Shown: piece by piece, positions 1 to 8,820 of the stretch
How positions within the stretch are numbered: position 1 is the first letter of the stretch
How the letters are laid out: each line of letters opens with the position of its first letter
Origin: Xanthomonas sp. CFBP 8443
GTDB taxonomy: Bacteria > Pseudomonadota > Gammaproteobacteria > Xanthomonadales > Xanthomonadaceae
Length of the DNA stretch: 64,000 nt
Direction of reading: 5' to 3'
NCBI RefSeq assembly: GCF_025666195.1
Contig: NZ_CP102592.1
Coordinates: forward strand, 744,001-808,000
Program-made: the position numbers and the translations under genes
The notes under the pieces: generated by a model
Databases searched by the model: none
The model's input: only the letters and a program-made list of their open reading frames with translations
What the model was told of the DNA's origin: nothing

Positions 1-96
1 GTCACACTACAAAACTGAAGAATTCATCCCGATTGCATGATGCGTCTTCACCCGCGTAGCGCGATGCTGGCCTCCCCATTGGAGGAGGAATCGCAT

Positions 97-729
97 ATGA
101 AACATTCACTGTTGGTGCTGTCCATCGTCGGTGCGCTGGCCATCGCGGGCTGCAAGAACAAGGACAACGACGCTCCGGCACCCACCGCGGACACGCCGGC
201 GGCCTCCACCGAGCCGACGCCGGTCGGCGGCGCCGCGACGCCCACCACGCCGCCGGTCGGCGAAGCCAGTCCGGCACCGGAAGGTGCGGCGCGCGCCAGC
301 TCCGGGGACGACATCGCGCTCGGCCTGCTGGGTGCGGTCGACAAGAATGAAATCGCCGCGGCAAAGCAGGCGCAGGAAAAGCAGGTGACGGGGGCGGTGC
401 TGGACTACGCCAAGATGATGGAGAAGGAACACTCCGCCAACCTGGAAAAGACCAAGGCGCTCGGTACGCTGGCCGAAACGCCGGACGTCAAGCAGCTGGA
501 GACCAAGGGCGAGCAGGAGCTGACGACGCTGGGCGAGAAGTCCGGCAAGGACTACGCGGCGGCCTACATCGACGCGATGATCGCCGGGCACAAGGAGGCG
601 CTGCAGCTGATCGACTCGCAGATGACGGCGGCGGCGTCGACCGATCCGGTCAAGAAGCACTTGACCGAGACCAGGACGCACGTCGAGCAGCATCTGGCGA
701 AGGCGGAAGAGATCAAGAAGTCGATGTGA
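97..729 (+). CDS. DUF4142-family lipoprotein
   Basis: A 210-residue predicted lipoprotein. The N-terminus has lysine, a hydrophobic stretch and the lipobox IAGC at about residues 15-18, so it should be acylated and placed in the envelope. An Ala/Pro/Thr-rich linker (about 20-70) leads to an all-helical domain with the features of DUF4142, a ferritin-like four-helix fold of unknown function. I chose the ATG at 97 because a strong GGAGGAGG lies at 81-88 and because it gives a proper signal peptide; an in-frame ATG at 37 only adds an unlikely leader. Family membership is by recognition of the helical pattern; the role is unknown. Confidence 0.85.
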   Translation: MKHSLLVLSIVGALAIAGCKNKDNDAPAPTADTPAASTEPTPVGGAATPTTPPVGEASPAPEGAARASSGDDIALGLLGAVDKNEIAAAKQAQEKQVTGAVLDYAKMMEKEHSANLEKTKALGTLAETPDVKQLETKGEQELTTLGEKSGKDYAAAYIDAMIAGHKEALQLIDSQMTAAASTDPVKKHLTETRTHVEQHLAKAEEIKKSM

Positions 730-803
730 TCCCATGGCGTGGCAGGTCGTCGATCTGTCACGCCTTGCTGGCGTAACGTCCGCACGTACGCGTTGGCATT
801 CCT

Positions 804-878
804 CGTAACAACCGATCGGGCTCGCTTCTTTTCGTCCACTCCTTGGAATGGAAAGAAGCGAGCCCGCTTGGTTGTTGC
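804..878. repeat. Long imperfect inverted repeat (hairpin)
   Basis: Arms at about 805-832 and 852-878 are complementary with three or so mismatches around a 19-20 nt loop; the inner part (GGCTCGCTTCTTT against AAAGAAGCGAGCC) is perfect. It starts 75 bases after the DUF4142 gene and could end its transcript, though no T-run follows. A GCAC tetranucleotide repeat (about 888-914) follows at once. This pair fills most of the 310-base gap before the next gene. Confidence 0.7.
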
Positions 879-887
879 GCAACGATT

Positions 888-914
888 CGCACGCACGCAC
901 GCACGCACGCACGC
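888..914. repeat. GCAC tetranucleotide microsatellite
   Basis: Six or so head-to-tail copies of GCAC, a tract of the kind that can gain or lose units by slippage. It lies 125 bases upstream of the chosen start of the DUF5694 gene, outside any gene I accept, so a length change would most likely alter only leader or promoter sequence. Confidence 0.8.
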
Positions 915-1039
915 GCCGCGGCGGCGGCGAAACCCATCGCACGTCACCGACGCATGCCTTTCGGCACGCCATCCAACGGCACGGGTGGCGGTGCACGCGT
1001 TTGGCGACACTGTCCGCTACAACCGGATGGAGGGATGGC

Positions 1040-2095
1040 ATGGCGCGATGGCGGTCGATGGTCGGATGGTGCGTGGCGCTGGCGCTGCCAGTCGTTGCGC
1101 AGGCGCAGGTGGATCTGACGACGTTGGACAAGGACATGCTGGGGCCGCGCACGCAGGTGCTGGTGCTGGGGTCGGTCCATCTCAGCGAGATCGACGGCGG
1201 CGTTGCGCCTGCGGCGCTGGACGCGCTGCTCGATCGCCTCGCGGCATTCAAGCCGGACATCATCGCCATCGAGGCCATCGGCGGCGAGCAGTGCGATCTC
1301 GCTGCGCGCCACCCCAGCGTCTATGGCGCCGACTATTGCCTGTCGACCAGCGAGGCGCAGGCAGCGACGGGGTTGGATGTGCCCGCCGCCCTCGCCGAGG
1401 TCGACACGGCGCTCGCCGCCTGGCCGGCGCAGCCGACGCCTGCGCAGCGGCGACGACTGGCGGCCGTGTTCCTGGCGGCCAACGAACGTGCTTCTGCCTA
1501 TGCGCAATGGCTGCAGTTGGTGCCGGCCGAGCGACACGCGGGCGATGGCCTGGACGCGGCGCTGGTGGCGGCGCTTGCCAAGATCGCCACGAGCAGCAAC
1601 GAGAACTACCGCATCGGTGCGCGCCTGGCGGCACGGCTGGGCTTGCCGCGCGTGTACCCGGTGGACGATCACACTGGCGACAACATCCGGGTCGCCGACA
1701 GGAAGGCGTTCGGCCAATCGATCGAGCAGGCGTGGAAGGATGGCAGGGCCGCGCTGGACGGGATCGAGCGGCAGGAACAGGCGTTGCAGCAGGGAAGCGA
1801 TCTGCTGCCGTTGTACCGCTTCATCAATCGCCCGGAGAACCTGGCGATCTACGCAGACGTCAATGCCGGCGCGGCGATGCGCGCGGCGTCGCCGCAGCAC
1901 TATCCGCAGATCTGGGTGAGCGGCTGGGAAATCCGTAACCTGCGCATGGTCGCCAACTTCCAGCAGACCTTCCGCGAGACGCCGGGCGCACGGGTGCTCT
2001 CGATTGTCGGCGTGTCGCACAAGCCATGGTTCGACAGTTGGCTTGGGCAACTGCAGGGCGTGGAGAGCGTCGATGCGCAGCGGGTGTTGCAGTGA
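1040..2095 (+). CDS. DUF5694-family secreted protein
   Basis: A 351-residue protein with a Sec signal peptide (MARWRS, then a hydrophobic core ending in AQAQ). The mature part opens with a beta strand and a conserved histidine (VLVLGSVHLSE) and has an acidic IIAIEAIGG motif, as in DUF5694 proteins, which are thought to be distantly related to TraB/GumN-type proteins. Near the C-terminus VSIVGVSHKPWF repeats the histidine-containing pattern. The start is the ATG at 1040 behind GGAGGGA (1029-1035); a longer reading frame from 848 runs through low-complexity repeats and is rejected. The biochemical role is not known. Confidence 0.8.
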   Translation: MARWRSMVGWCVALALPVVAQAQVDLTTLDKDMLGPRTQVLVLGSVHLSEIDGGVAPAALDALLDRLAAFKPDIIAIEAIGGEQCDLAARHPSVYGADYCLSTSEAQAATGLDVPAALAEVDTALAAWPAQPTPAQRRRLAAVFLAANERASAYAQWLQLVPAERHAGDGLDAALVAALAKIATSSNENYRIGARLAARLGLPRVYPVDDHTGDNIRVADRKAFGQSIEQAWKDGRAALDGIERQEQALQQGSDLLPLYRFINRPENLAIYADVNAGAAMRAASPQHYPQIWVSGWEIRNLRMVANFQQTFRETPGARVLSIVGVSHKPWFDSWLGQLQGVESVDAQRVLQ

Positions 2096-2159
2096 CCGGC
2101 GACGGCCGCTGCGATGCGGCGCAGGCGGCCGTGCGGCGGCGGTGTCGCGGTGACCGCTT

Positions 2160-3539
2160 TCAGCGTGTTGCTGCCGCCGGCTCGGCGGTGCCGTAGACCC
2201 ATTCGACGAAGACCGCCGACAGGTCTTGGCCGCTCGCGCGCTCCATCGCGGCCTGGAAATCGCGGCTGGTGACGGTCTTTCCGGCATGGCCGCGGGTGAA
2301 CCCACGGATGCCGTTCCAGAAGGCCTGTTCGCCCAGGCGCTCGCGCAGGTGCGCCAGGAACAGTGCGCCCTTGCTGTACTGGACGGCGCGGCGCATGCCG
2401 AGGGATGGATAGCTGCCCGACCACGCGAGCGGCTTGTCGAAGCCCGCGGCGCGGGCGCGCTCCAGCCGACGCTGTGCCTGGTCCAGTTCCTGCCGATAGG
2501 CGGCAGCGCCGACCGCCTGCTCCTTCCACGCCGCGGTCATGAACGTGGTGATGCCTTCGTTCAACCAGAAGTCCTGCCACGTCGCGCAGGTCACCAGGTT
2601 TCCCCACCACTGGTGGGCCATCTCGTGGGCCACGATCCATGCCGCGGACGGCGCCTGCCGGTCCTCTTCCAGGGCTTCCTGGCCGATCAGCGAGAACGTC
2701 GCGGCCTCCTGCGCTTCCTGTCCCGGCACCAGCAACTGCGTATAGCGCCGGTCGGGCAGGGCGATGCCGGCCTTGTCGGCGAGGAAGCGTGCGATGCCCG
2801 GCGCCTGCGCGAACGCCGCCGGCAGGTCGGCACTGTTCCCGGTGGCGTCCAGGTACACCAGTTCGCCGACGTCGGTGTTGACCGTCGCCTTGGCGAAGGT
2901 GCCCGCAGCGAAGCCGAACAGGTAGGCCGAGTAGGGCCGGGTGGAGCGCCAGCGATGCAGGACCAGGCCGTCGCGGCGCGGACGCAGCGGCAACGCCTTG
3001 CCGACACCGAGTGAGGTCGCGCCTGCCGGCAGCAGCAGGTCGAGCGCGAACGCGGCCTTGTCGCCGGGCGCGTCCTGCAGGCAGACCATCCAGTCGCAGG
3101 CGAAATAGCTGCTGTAGACGCCGTCGCCGGCGCGCACCAGGCCGTGCGCGGGCACGCCCTCCAGCGCGAAGCGGAGCGTGGCGCTCGCGCCCTTCTCCAG
3201 CGGCGCGGGCAGTTCGAAGACGATGCCGTCGGCGCGGCTGACCACCGTCACCGCGCGCCCGTCCAGCGACGCGGCACGCAGCCGCAAGGCGTTGGGCGAG
3301 AACACCAACTGCGACACCCGCTGCGTGCCGCGCAACGTGATGCTCTGCGTACCCGCCACGGCGGTGGTCGCCAGGTCGGGGTGCAGGGTCACCGCATAGC
3401 GCTCGACTTCGAATCCCGCACCGGGCGCCGGCGCCACGGTCTGCGCCGCCGCGCCCGTCGCTACTGCCGATGCGGCGACCAAGACGGCCAATGCCGCGCA
3501 TGCGCGCCAGCCCGCTCGCCGGGGTGCCGGGCGTGTCAT
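2160..3539 (-). CDS. M1-family metallopeptidase
   Basis: A 459-residue secreted peptidase with an Arg-rich N-terminus, hydrophobic core and an AAAQ cleavage region near residue 33. The zinc site is clear: HEMAH at 305-309 and the third ligand in NEG at 328, the HExxH-x18-E layout of clan MA family M1. The substrate-binding GxMEN motif of true aminopeptidases is not visible; the equivalent stretch reads EAATFS, so substrate choice may differ. The protein is short for M1 and lacks the C-terminal ERAP-like domains. Its ATG overlaps the stop of the upstream esterase by four bases (ATGA), indicating translational coupling. Confidence 0.9.
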   Translation of the reverse strand: MTRPAPRRAGWRACAALAVLVAASAVATGAAAQTVAPAPGAGFEVERYAVTLHPDLATTAVAGTQSITLRGTQRVSQLVFSPNALRLRAASLDGRAVTVVSRADGIVFELPAPLEKGASATLRFALEGVPAHGLVRAGDGVYSSYFACDWMVCLQDAPGDKAAFALDLLLPAGATSLGVGKALPLRPRRDGLVLHRWRSTRPYSAYLFGFAAGTFAKATVNTDVGELVYLDATGNSADLPAAFAQAPGIARFLADKAGIALPDRRYTQLLVPGQEAQEAATFSLIGQEALEEDRQAPSAAWIVAHEMAHQWWGNLVTCATWQDFWLNEGITTFMTAAWKEQAVGAAAYRQELDQAQRRLERARAAGFDKPLAWSGSYPSLGMRRAVQYSKGALFLAHLRERLGEQAFWNGIRGFTRGHAGKTVTSRDFQAAMERASGQDLSAVFVEWVYGTAEPAAATR

Positions 3540-4486
3540 CGGGGCTCCTTGGTGCCCAGCAGATACTTCAGCCCGTGGGTGAGTCCGCGCGGCGCCACGC
3601 TCAGGTGGTCCTCGTCGTTGAGCACGTCCAGTTGCACCTGCAGCCCGGGATAGCGCCTGGCGCGCAGGCTGCGCACCATCGCCTGCGCATCGTCCACCAT
3701 GTCGTAGTTCTGCCCGTAGCGGGTCTGCTCGTACTCGCCGACGTAGAGATAGACCTGCGCCGGCAGATCCTTGTGAGTGGCGGCGAACGCCTTTTCCTGG
3801 TCGCGCATGGCGTGCTCGCCGTACCAGTACGACGGGCTGCCCAGGATGTAGCCGGCGAACATCTCCGGCGCGCTCAGCAGGATCTGGGTACCGAGCAGGC
3901 CGCCGTAGGAGTGGCCGAGGTACAGGCGCCTGCGTTCGTCGGTGCGGTAGCGCTGCGCCACGAACGGCAGGACTTGGTCGCGCAGGTAGCCGATGTAGCC
4001 GTTGGCCTTGCCGTGCGTCGGGGTCGGCGCCGCGTTCGCCCCGTCCTCCGGCGTCGGCGTGTAGTCGCGGCGTCGGCTCGGCATGGGCTCGTCGCCGACG
4101 GCGTACGACAGGCCCACCAGGATGAAGTCGTCGATCTTCGGCCCTTCGCCGTTCAAGCGCCGCGCGATCGGCCGCACCAGCGGGAAGGCGTAGTCGGCGT
4201 CGGTGACATAGAGGACGGGATAGCGGCGGGCGGGATCGTCTGCATAGCCGCGCGGCAAGGCGACGAACACCTGGTAATCGCGGCCGGAGGCCGGATCGGG
4301 CACCGTCCAGACCTGGCTCTCCGGGATTTCGTAGGGCTTTCCTTCGCCGCGTTGCCGTCCCGGCACGGAGGCGCTGGCTGGCGCGGACGTTGCCGGCGCC
4401 GGGGACGTGGACGTCGCGTCCTTTGGTGTCCTGGCGCAACCTGCGAGCAGCAACACGATCCATCCCATCGACATCCACTTGCTCAA
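3536..4486 (-). CDS. Alpha/beta-hydrolase (esterase) lipoprotein
   Basis: A 316-residue lipoprotein esterase of the Fes/IroE/YbbA-like alpha/beta-hydrolase group. The lipobox is LAGC. The nucleophile elbow is GHSYGG and the catalytic histidine is likely in NDEDHLS near the end. I place the start at a TTG (4484-4486): AGGAG sits at 4494-4498 with ideal 7-base spacing, and this start adds the only lysine of the signal peptide (MSKWMSMGW). The ATG at 4474 would leave a signal with no positive charge. It shares four bases with the M1 peptidase gene downstream. Relatives hydrolyse siderophores or other esters; the substrate here is unknown. Confidence 0.85.
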   Translation of the reverse strand: MSKWMSMGWIVLLLAGCARTPKDATSTSPAPATSAPASASVPGRQRGEGKPYEIPESQVWTVPDPASGRDYQVFVALPRGYADDPARRYPVLYVTDADYAFPLVRPIARRLNGEGPKIDDFILVGLSYAVGDEPMPSRRRDYTPTPEDGANAAPTPTHGKANGYIGYLRDQVLPFVAQRYRTDERRRLYLGHSYGGLLGTQILLSAPEMFAGYILGSPSYWYGEHAMRDQEKAFAATHKDLPAQVYLYVGEYEQTRYGQNYDMVDDAQAMVRSLRARRYPGLQVQLDVLNDEDHLSVAPRGLTHGLKYLLGTKEPR

Positions 4487-4493
4487 TCTCGTT

Positions 4494-4498
4494 CTCCT
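4494..4498 (-). promoter_or_regulatory. Ribosome binding site deciding a TTG start
   Basis: AGGAG on the minus strand, 7 bases before the TTG at 4486 and 19 bases before the next ATG. The spacing selects TTG as the start of the esterase gene. Confidence 0.75.
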
Positions 4499-4760
4499 GC
4501 CCGCTCGGGCTCGATGGGATCCGGCGTGTGCGGACAGGGCGGCATGATGGCACGGCATCCGGTCGGCTCCGTTGCAGCGGCGTTTGCACAGCAGGCTGCG
4601 GTGCAGAATGAGCGGATGCGCATGCATGCGTGCGGCCCGTTGCCGCAGCCAGGCCAACGGCGACGCGACACGCTGCCGCCGCAGCCGCAGCCGCAGCCGC
4701 ACGCGGCGGAGGCATCTGCGGCATCCGCTAGACTGGCCCGCTCCGGATCTGGTGTCGCCG

Positions 4761-5747
4761 ATGAAACGTTACTGTCGCTATGTGCTGCTGGCCGTGCTGG
4801 CCGTGCTGGCTGTCTTCGGTGCCGCGCAGGTGCAGGCGCAGGAGTCGGACCGCCGCATCGCGGTGACCATCGACGACCTGCCGTGGCAGCGCATGGGCGA
4901 GACCCCGGCTGCGCAGTTGCCGGCGTTCCATGCGCAGCTGATGGCATCGTTGCGGCAGGCGGATGTGCCCATCGTCGGTTTCGTCAACGAGGACAAGCTC
5001 GAACAGGACGGCCACCTGCAGCCGCAGCGCGTGGCGATGCTGCGCGACTGGCTGGACGCTGGTTACGAACTGGGCAACCACACCTACGGCCATGTGAACC
5101 TGCACGACGTCGGCTTGCCGGCCTACGAGGACGCGATCGTGCGCGGCGAGCGCAGCCTGCGGCCGCTGCTGGCCGAGTACGGGCAACAGCTGCGCTGGTT
5201 CCGCCATCCGTACCTGGCCACTGGCCGCAGCGCGGCCGATCGCGAAGCGGTCGTCGCGTTCGTTGCCGCACGCGGTTACCGCATCGCACCGGTCACCGTG
5301 GACAACAGCGAGTGGGTGTGGGCCTTCGCCTATGCGCGGGTGCTGGAAACCGAGCCGCAAGGCGCGGCGCGCGAGGCCACGCTGCTGCGGCTGCGCAAGG
5401 GCTATGTGCCGTACATGCTCAACAAGCTGGACTACTACGAAGCGCAATCGCAGCAGCTGTTCGGCCGCCGCATCGCGCAGGTGTGGCTGATGCATGCCAA
5501 CGAACTCAATGCCGTCGCCTTCCCGGAGCTGATCGCCGCCACGCGCCGCCGTGGCTATGCGTTCGTCACCCTGGACGAGGCGCTGCGCGATCCGGCCTAT
5601 CGGCACGCCGAAGGCTATACCGGTGGTGGCGGCATCAGCTGGCTGCACCGCTGGGCTATGGCCGACCACAAGCCCAAGGACTTCTATGCCGGCGAGCCGC
5701 TGGTGCCGGCGTGGGTGTCCGCGCTGGCGGGGCTCGAGTCGGAATAG
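4761..5747 (+). CDS. Polysaccharide deacetylase-family protein
   Basis: A 328-residue exported protein with a Sec signal (MKRYCRY, hydrophobic core, AQAQ). The NodB fold is recognisable from TIDDLPW (the metal/base Asp pair), GNHTYGH (the H-x3-H metal ligands) and RHPYLATG. Family members remove N- or O-acetyl groups from chitin, peptidoglycan or exopolysaccharide using a divalent metal. It is divergent from the esterase/M1 pair across a 274-base gap that must hold both promoters. The start is the ATG at 4761, which gives the signal peptide; a longer frame through Arg-rich sequence is rejected. Confidence 0.92.
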   Translation: MKRYCRYVLLAVLAVLAVFGAAQVQAQESDRRIAVTIDDLPWQRMGETPAAQLPAFHAQLMASLRQADVPIVGFVNEDKLEQDGHLQPQRVAMLRDWLDAGYELGNHTYGHVNLHDVGLPAYEDAIVRGERSLRPLLAEYGQQLRWFRHPYLATGRSAADREAVVAFVAARGYRIAPVTVDNSEWVWAFAYARVLETEPQGAAREATLLRLRKGYVPYMLNKLDYYEAQSQQLFGRRIAQVWLMHANELNAVAFPELIAATRRRGYAFVTLDEALRDPAYRHAEGYTGGGGISWLHRWAMADHKPKDFYAGEPLVPAWVSALAGLESE

Positions 5748-5855
5748 CGGCAAGCGGGTTGGAGACGTCGGGTGCATGGAGCGCACCTGCGCCGTTCACC
5801 TGTCCACGCACCCGATGGTGTCACGCTGTCGCTTCCCTCGCTCGCCAGCCTCTCC

Positions 5856-6056
5856 ATGCGCGCCTCAGACACGCCACCCTGGAAGAAACCCAAGCCGCGC
5901 GGCCAGCGCTCGCAGCCGTTGTCGCCTGCGCAGAAGGCCGCGGCGCGGCAGCGCGCCGAAGAGAACGGTCGCCCGTATCCGAACCTGATCGACAACATGT
6001 GGGCGGTGCGGCTGCCGCGAGGCGATGGTGTGGCGGAGGAAGTGGGGAGGAAGTAG
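5856..6056 (+). CDS. Small conserved basic protein
   Basis: A 66-residue protein beginning MRASDTPPWKKPKPRG, followed by a helix (LSPAQKAAARQRAEENG) and PNLIDNMWAVR. It has no signal peptide or membrane segment. The sequence looks like a real protein found widely in Xanthomonas genomes as an uncharacterised product; I know no function. It starts 108 bases after the deacetylase on the same strand and may share its transcript. The start at 5856 is chosen because everything upstream in frame is not protein-like. Confidence 0.7.
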   Translation: MRASDTPPWKKPKPRGQRSQPLSPAQKAAARQRAEENGRPYPNLIDNMWAVRLPRGDGVAEEVGRK

Positions 6057-6181
6057 GGGAGGAATAGGCGTCGAGGTGCGCATGCGGTTGCAGGGCAGAG
6101 GCTGAGTTCTGGCGTGCGACCTACAGCAGCGGCGCCGTTTGATCTTGGGCTATCGGTCGCGGCAGGCCTTGTCGGTAAGGC

Positions 6182-6209
6182 CCGTCGCGACTGAAGTCGC
6201 TCCCACAAG
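6182..6209. repeat. REP-like palindrome, single copy
   Basis: CGTCGCGACTGAAGTCGCTC followed by CCACAAGG: one unit of the local palindromic repeat (inner stem GCGAC-TTCA-GTCGC). It lies between the convergent small-protein and acetamidase genes. Confidence 0.85.
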
Positions 6210-6271
6210 GGAGCCGCTCCCGCTGCGCTTTGCTGGCTGCAGTACCTGAACGAATGCGCTGGCTCCGGTGC

Positions 6272-7582
6272 TCAGCGTGCCGGCTTCTGCAACGTGCGCA
6301 GCACCGACTTATCGATGCTGGCCGCCACGCCGATGCTGCGCCCGGCGAGATTGGCCACCCGGTAGTGCACCGCCACGCCCAGCACCTGGGTGGCCTGCGC
6401 CAGCGAAAGGCCGTAGTCCTGTTGCAGCCAGTGCAGCATGCCGGAGGTGGCCACGCGCAAGGCCTCGTCGCTGGAGCCGGCCTGGCCCAGCGTCATGATC
6501 TGCTCGGGCGATTCCACCCGCGGCATCGCGATCGCCCGGTGCTTGATCAGGTCGACCCGCAGTTCCACGTCCAGCGAAGTCTCCAGCGCCCATTGCGTGG
6601 TCTCGCCGTCGCCCTGCAGCGCGTGCCCGTCGCCAAGATAGAGCAGCGCGCCGGGCTGTTGCACCGGCAGATACACCGTATTGCCGGCGACCACCGCGTT
6701 GAAATCCATGTTGCCGCCGCTGGCGCCGGTATCGCCGGTGGACAGGGCGGCGCTGCCGAAGCCCGGCGCCAGCGCGAGGCCGCCGAGCATCGGCCGCAGC
6801 GGGATCGCGAAATGCTTCATCGGCCCTTCGGCATCGAGCGGCGACGCGAGCGAGGCGTCGCGGTCCAGGCGCCAGCGCACGTGTTTGCCGAGGCCGGCGG
6901 CTTGCGCGGCCACGCGCGGGGTCTGCAGGCGCCCAACCAGGCCATCGAGGCTGTCTGCACTGTCGCGGTTGAGCCGCAGCGAGACCAGATGGATGGCGAG
7001 CGTGTCGCCGGGTTCGGCGCCGGCCACGAAGAACGGCCCGACCTGCGGATTGCCGAACAGCGCGCGGGTGGTGCCGCTTGCGTCCACGCCGCCCGAATCC
7101 AGCGTCTGCGTGCGCAGCGTGTCGCCGGGCCAGAGCACCAGCACCGGCGCGCGATCGGCGCTGAAGGTATTGGCGTAATCGGCGGGCACGAAACGGTGCG
7201 TGCGTGCCGCGCCGCTGCTGCGTGCAGGCACGCGCCAAGCCTCGAAGGGGTGGGTGGCGCGTACGTCGGCGGCATTGGGATCGGGTTGGTCGCTGCGCCC
7301 GCGCATGCGCTCGCCATCGACGCTGCCGTCGAAGCGGTAGACGCGGCCATCGGCGGAGGTGGCCGCGAACGCCACCGCATCGCCGTGGCGGGTGCCGCGT
7401 ACCGGGTCGGCGTCCAGCCGTCCTTGCAGTTGCGTGCCGGTCGCGTCCAGTTCGAGCGTCTGATAGACGCGGTTGCCCCATAGATCCGTGGCCACGATCC
7501 ATTGCTCGCCGCCCCATGCCGGCGCCGCTGCCGCCAATGCCAATGCCAGTGCCGCGTTCCAGCGCATGCTTCGCCGCTTCAT
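6272..7582 (-). CDS. Acetamidase/formamidase-family secreted protein
   Basis: A 436-residue protein with a signal peptide (MKRRSMRW, hydrophobic core, AWGGE). After about 110 residues of extra N-terminal beta sequence comes the acetamidase/formamidase (FmdA_AmdA) fold: the VLWPGDTLRTQTLDSGG strand, then LGDGHALQGDGE, the conserved Asp/His/Glu-rich turn of the active site. Classical formamidases are cytosolic; an exported form with an N-terminal extension is seen in several Xanthomonadaceae. The substrate is unknown. The gene is convergent with the small protein and ends after a palindromic repeat. Confidence 0.88.
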   Translation of the reverse strand: MKRRSMRWNAALALALAAAAPAWGGEQWIVATDLWGNRVYQTLELDATGTQLQGRLDADPVRGTRHGDAVAFAATSADGRVYRFDGSVDGERMRGRSDQPDPNAADVRATHPFEAWRVPARSSGAARTHRFVPADYANTFSADRAPVLVLWPGDTLRTQTLDSGGVDASGTTRALFGNPQVGPFFVAGAEPGDTLAIHLVSLRLNRDSADSLDGLVGRLQTPRVAAQAAGLGKHVRWRLDRDASLASPLDAEGPMKHFAIPLRPMLGGLALAPGFGSAALSTGDTGASGGNMDFNAVVAGNTVYLPVQQPGALLYLGDGHALQGDGETTQWALETSLDVELRVDLIKHRAIAMPRVESPEQIMTLGQAGSSDEALRVATSGMLHWLQQDYGLSLAQATQVLGVAVHYRVANLAGRSIGVAASIDKSVLRTLQKPAR

Positions 7583-7819
7583 CGTCGTTTCCCTGGTGCG
7601 TGGTCGCTGACTACATTTGTAGTCATTGGCCGCCGGGGCTGGAAATGCCGGAAGTCACGCATCCAGGCTGTCGTCGCTGACGACCTGCGTCGCGCGCCGT
7701 TCCTGCGGTCTCGATGAATGTCGCCGCACCAAGGTGGCGGCATCTCCCTTGGTGCCGGCGTGTCCGCGCCCATGCTGTGCCTGCCGGCATTGGGCCGGTC
7801 ACCTCCTCCAGGTACTGGT

Positions 7820-8443
7820 ATGACCCCGCAAGAACAACAGCTTCTCGAAGATTTCCTGGCCCGCGTACGCGGCGCCGGCGGTGTGGCGAAGGATCCGCAG
7901 GCGGACGCGCTGATCCGCGAGCGCCTGGCCGGTCAGCCCGATGCGGCCTATCTGCTGGTGCAGCGGGCGCTGCTGCTCGAGCATGCGCTGGAGACCGCCA
8001 AGGCGCAGATCGCGCAGCTGCAGCAGGCCGCGCCGCCGCCAGCGGCTGCCAGTTTTCTCGGCCAGGGATTCAGCGCGGGGCCGCCGCCGTTGCCGCCGGC
8101 GCCCGCGCCGCAAGGCGCACCGGGGTGGCGCGAGCGCTTGTTCGGCGGTGGTGCCGGCGCGGCGGAGCAGGCGCCGGTCGCGGCACCCGCCGCGCGTGGG
8201 CCAAGTTTCCTCGGCACCGCGGCCACGACGGCGGCCGGCGTGGCCGGCGGCATGTTCCTGTTCGAGGGCGTGGAGAGCCTGCTCGGCGGTCACCACGGCA
8301 GCGGATTCCTGGGCGGCGGCGCGTCGCAACCCGCCGTGGTCGAGAACGTCACCAACAACTACTACGACGATGCGCCGCCGCAGGACGCCGACCAAGACTT
8401 TTCGGACGACACCAGCCCGGATGGCGACGACAACTGGACCTAG
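7820..8443 (+). CDS. DUF2076-family protein
   Basis: A 207-residue soluble protein. The N-terminus (MTPQEQQLLEDFLARV, then a helix pair with DPQADALIRERL and LVQRALLLEHAL) is the typical start of DUF2076. A Pro/Ala-rich middle, a Gly-rich hydrophobic hairpin (TAAGVAGGMFLFEGVESLLGG) and an acidic tail (VVENVTNNYYDD onward) follow. Family members are called periplasmic ligand-binding sensor proteins in databases, but no clear signal peptide is present and the role is unproven. ATG 7820 is chosen because the family always begins at this motif. Confidence 0.88.
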   Translation: MTPQEQQLLEDFLARVRGAGGVAKDPQADALIRERLAGQPDAAYLLVQRALLLEHALETAKAQIAQLQQAAPPPAAASFLGQGFSAGPPPLPPAPAPQGAPGWRERLFGGGAGAAEQAPVAAPAARGPSFLGTAATTAAGVAGGMFLFEGVESLLGGHHGSGFLGGGASQPAVVENVTNNYYDDAPPQDADQDFSDDTSPDGDDNWT

Positions 8444-8734
8444 GGATCTGGACGTCCCGCTTGGCAGGCCCCTTGATGGGGCCACTGAGCGGGCGTTGTA
8501 GCGTCATTGCGCCTGCGATGTCTGTCCGCCCGTGGGCACTTTTCCCCGCTCTTCATCAGGCTGCCGCCGCATGGCCACGTTTCGCTGTCCAACGTGGATG
8601 CTGCCTTGGCGGACGTCAGGTCGGGATTCGCCGCGGCGGGTCCCAGCCTGATGCCGGCGACAAGGCACGAAAGGCGACGCGCGAGGTTACGGCATGGTCG
8701 TCACGCCTGACGCGCAGCATGCATGGCCGGACGA

Positions 8735-8759
8735 ATCTGCGGCCTGTCGGGCCGCAGAT
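8735..8759. terminator. Hairpin between convergent genes
   Basis: A perfect 10-bp stem, ATCTGCGGCC at 8735-8744 and GGCCGCAGAT at 8750-8759, with a TGTCG loop. It sits in the 377-base gap between the DUF2076 gene and the converging GH30 gene and could end transcription from either side, although no T-run follows. The rest of the gap shows nothing I recognise. Confidence 0.5.
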
Positions 8760-8820
8760 CCTCGGTGTGTCGTGCGCTGTGGCGAACGGACCATCGGTCC
8801 GGGCGCCGCAACGCAAACGC

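Noticed and set aside
848..1039. N-terminal extension of the DUF5694 gene from ATG 848
   Set aside because: It runs through the inverted repeat and the GCAC tract and would hide the signal peptide; ATG 1040 has its own ribosome site.
6230..7483. A 417-codon plus frame opposite the acetamidase gene
   Set aside because: It is a His/Gln/Arg-rich shadow; the minus-strand gene has a signal peptide and family motifs.
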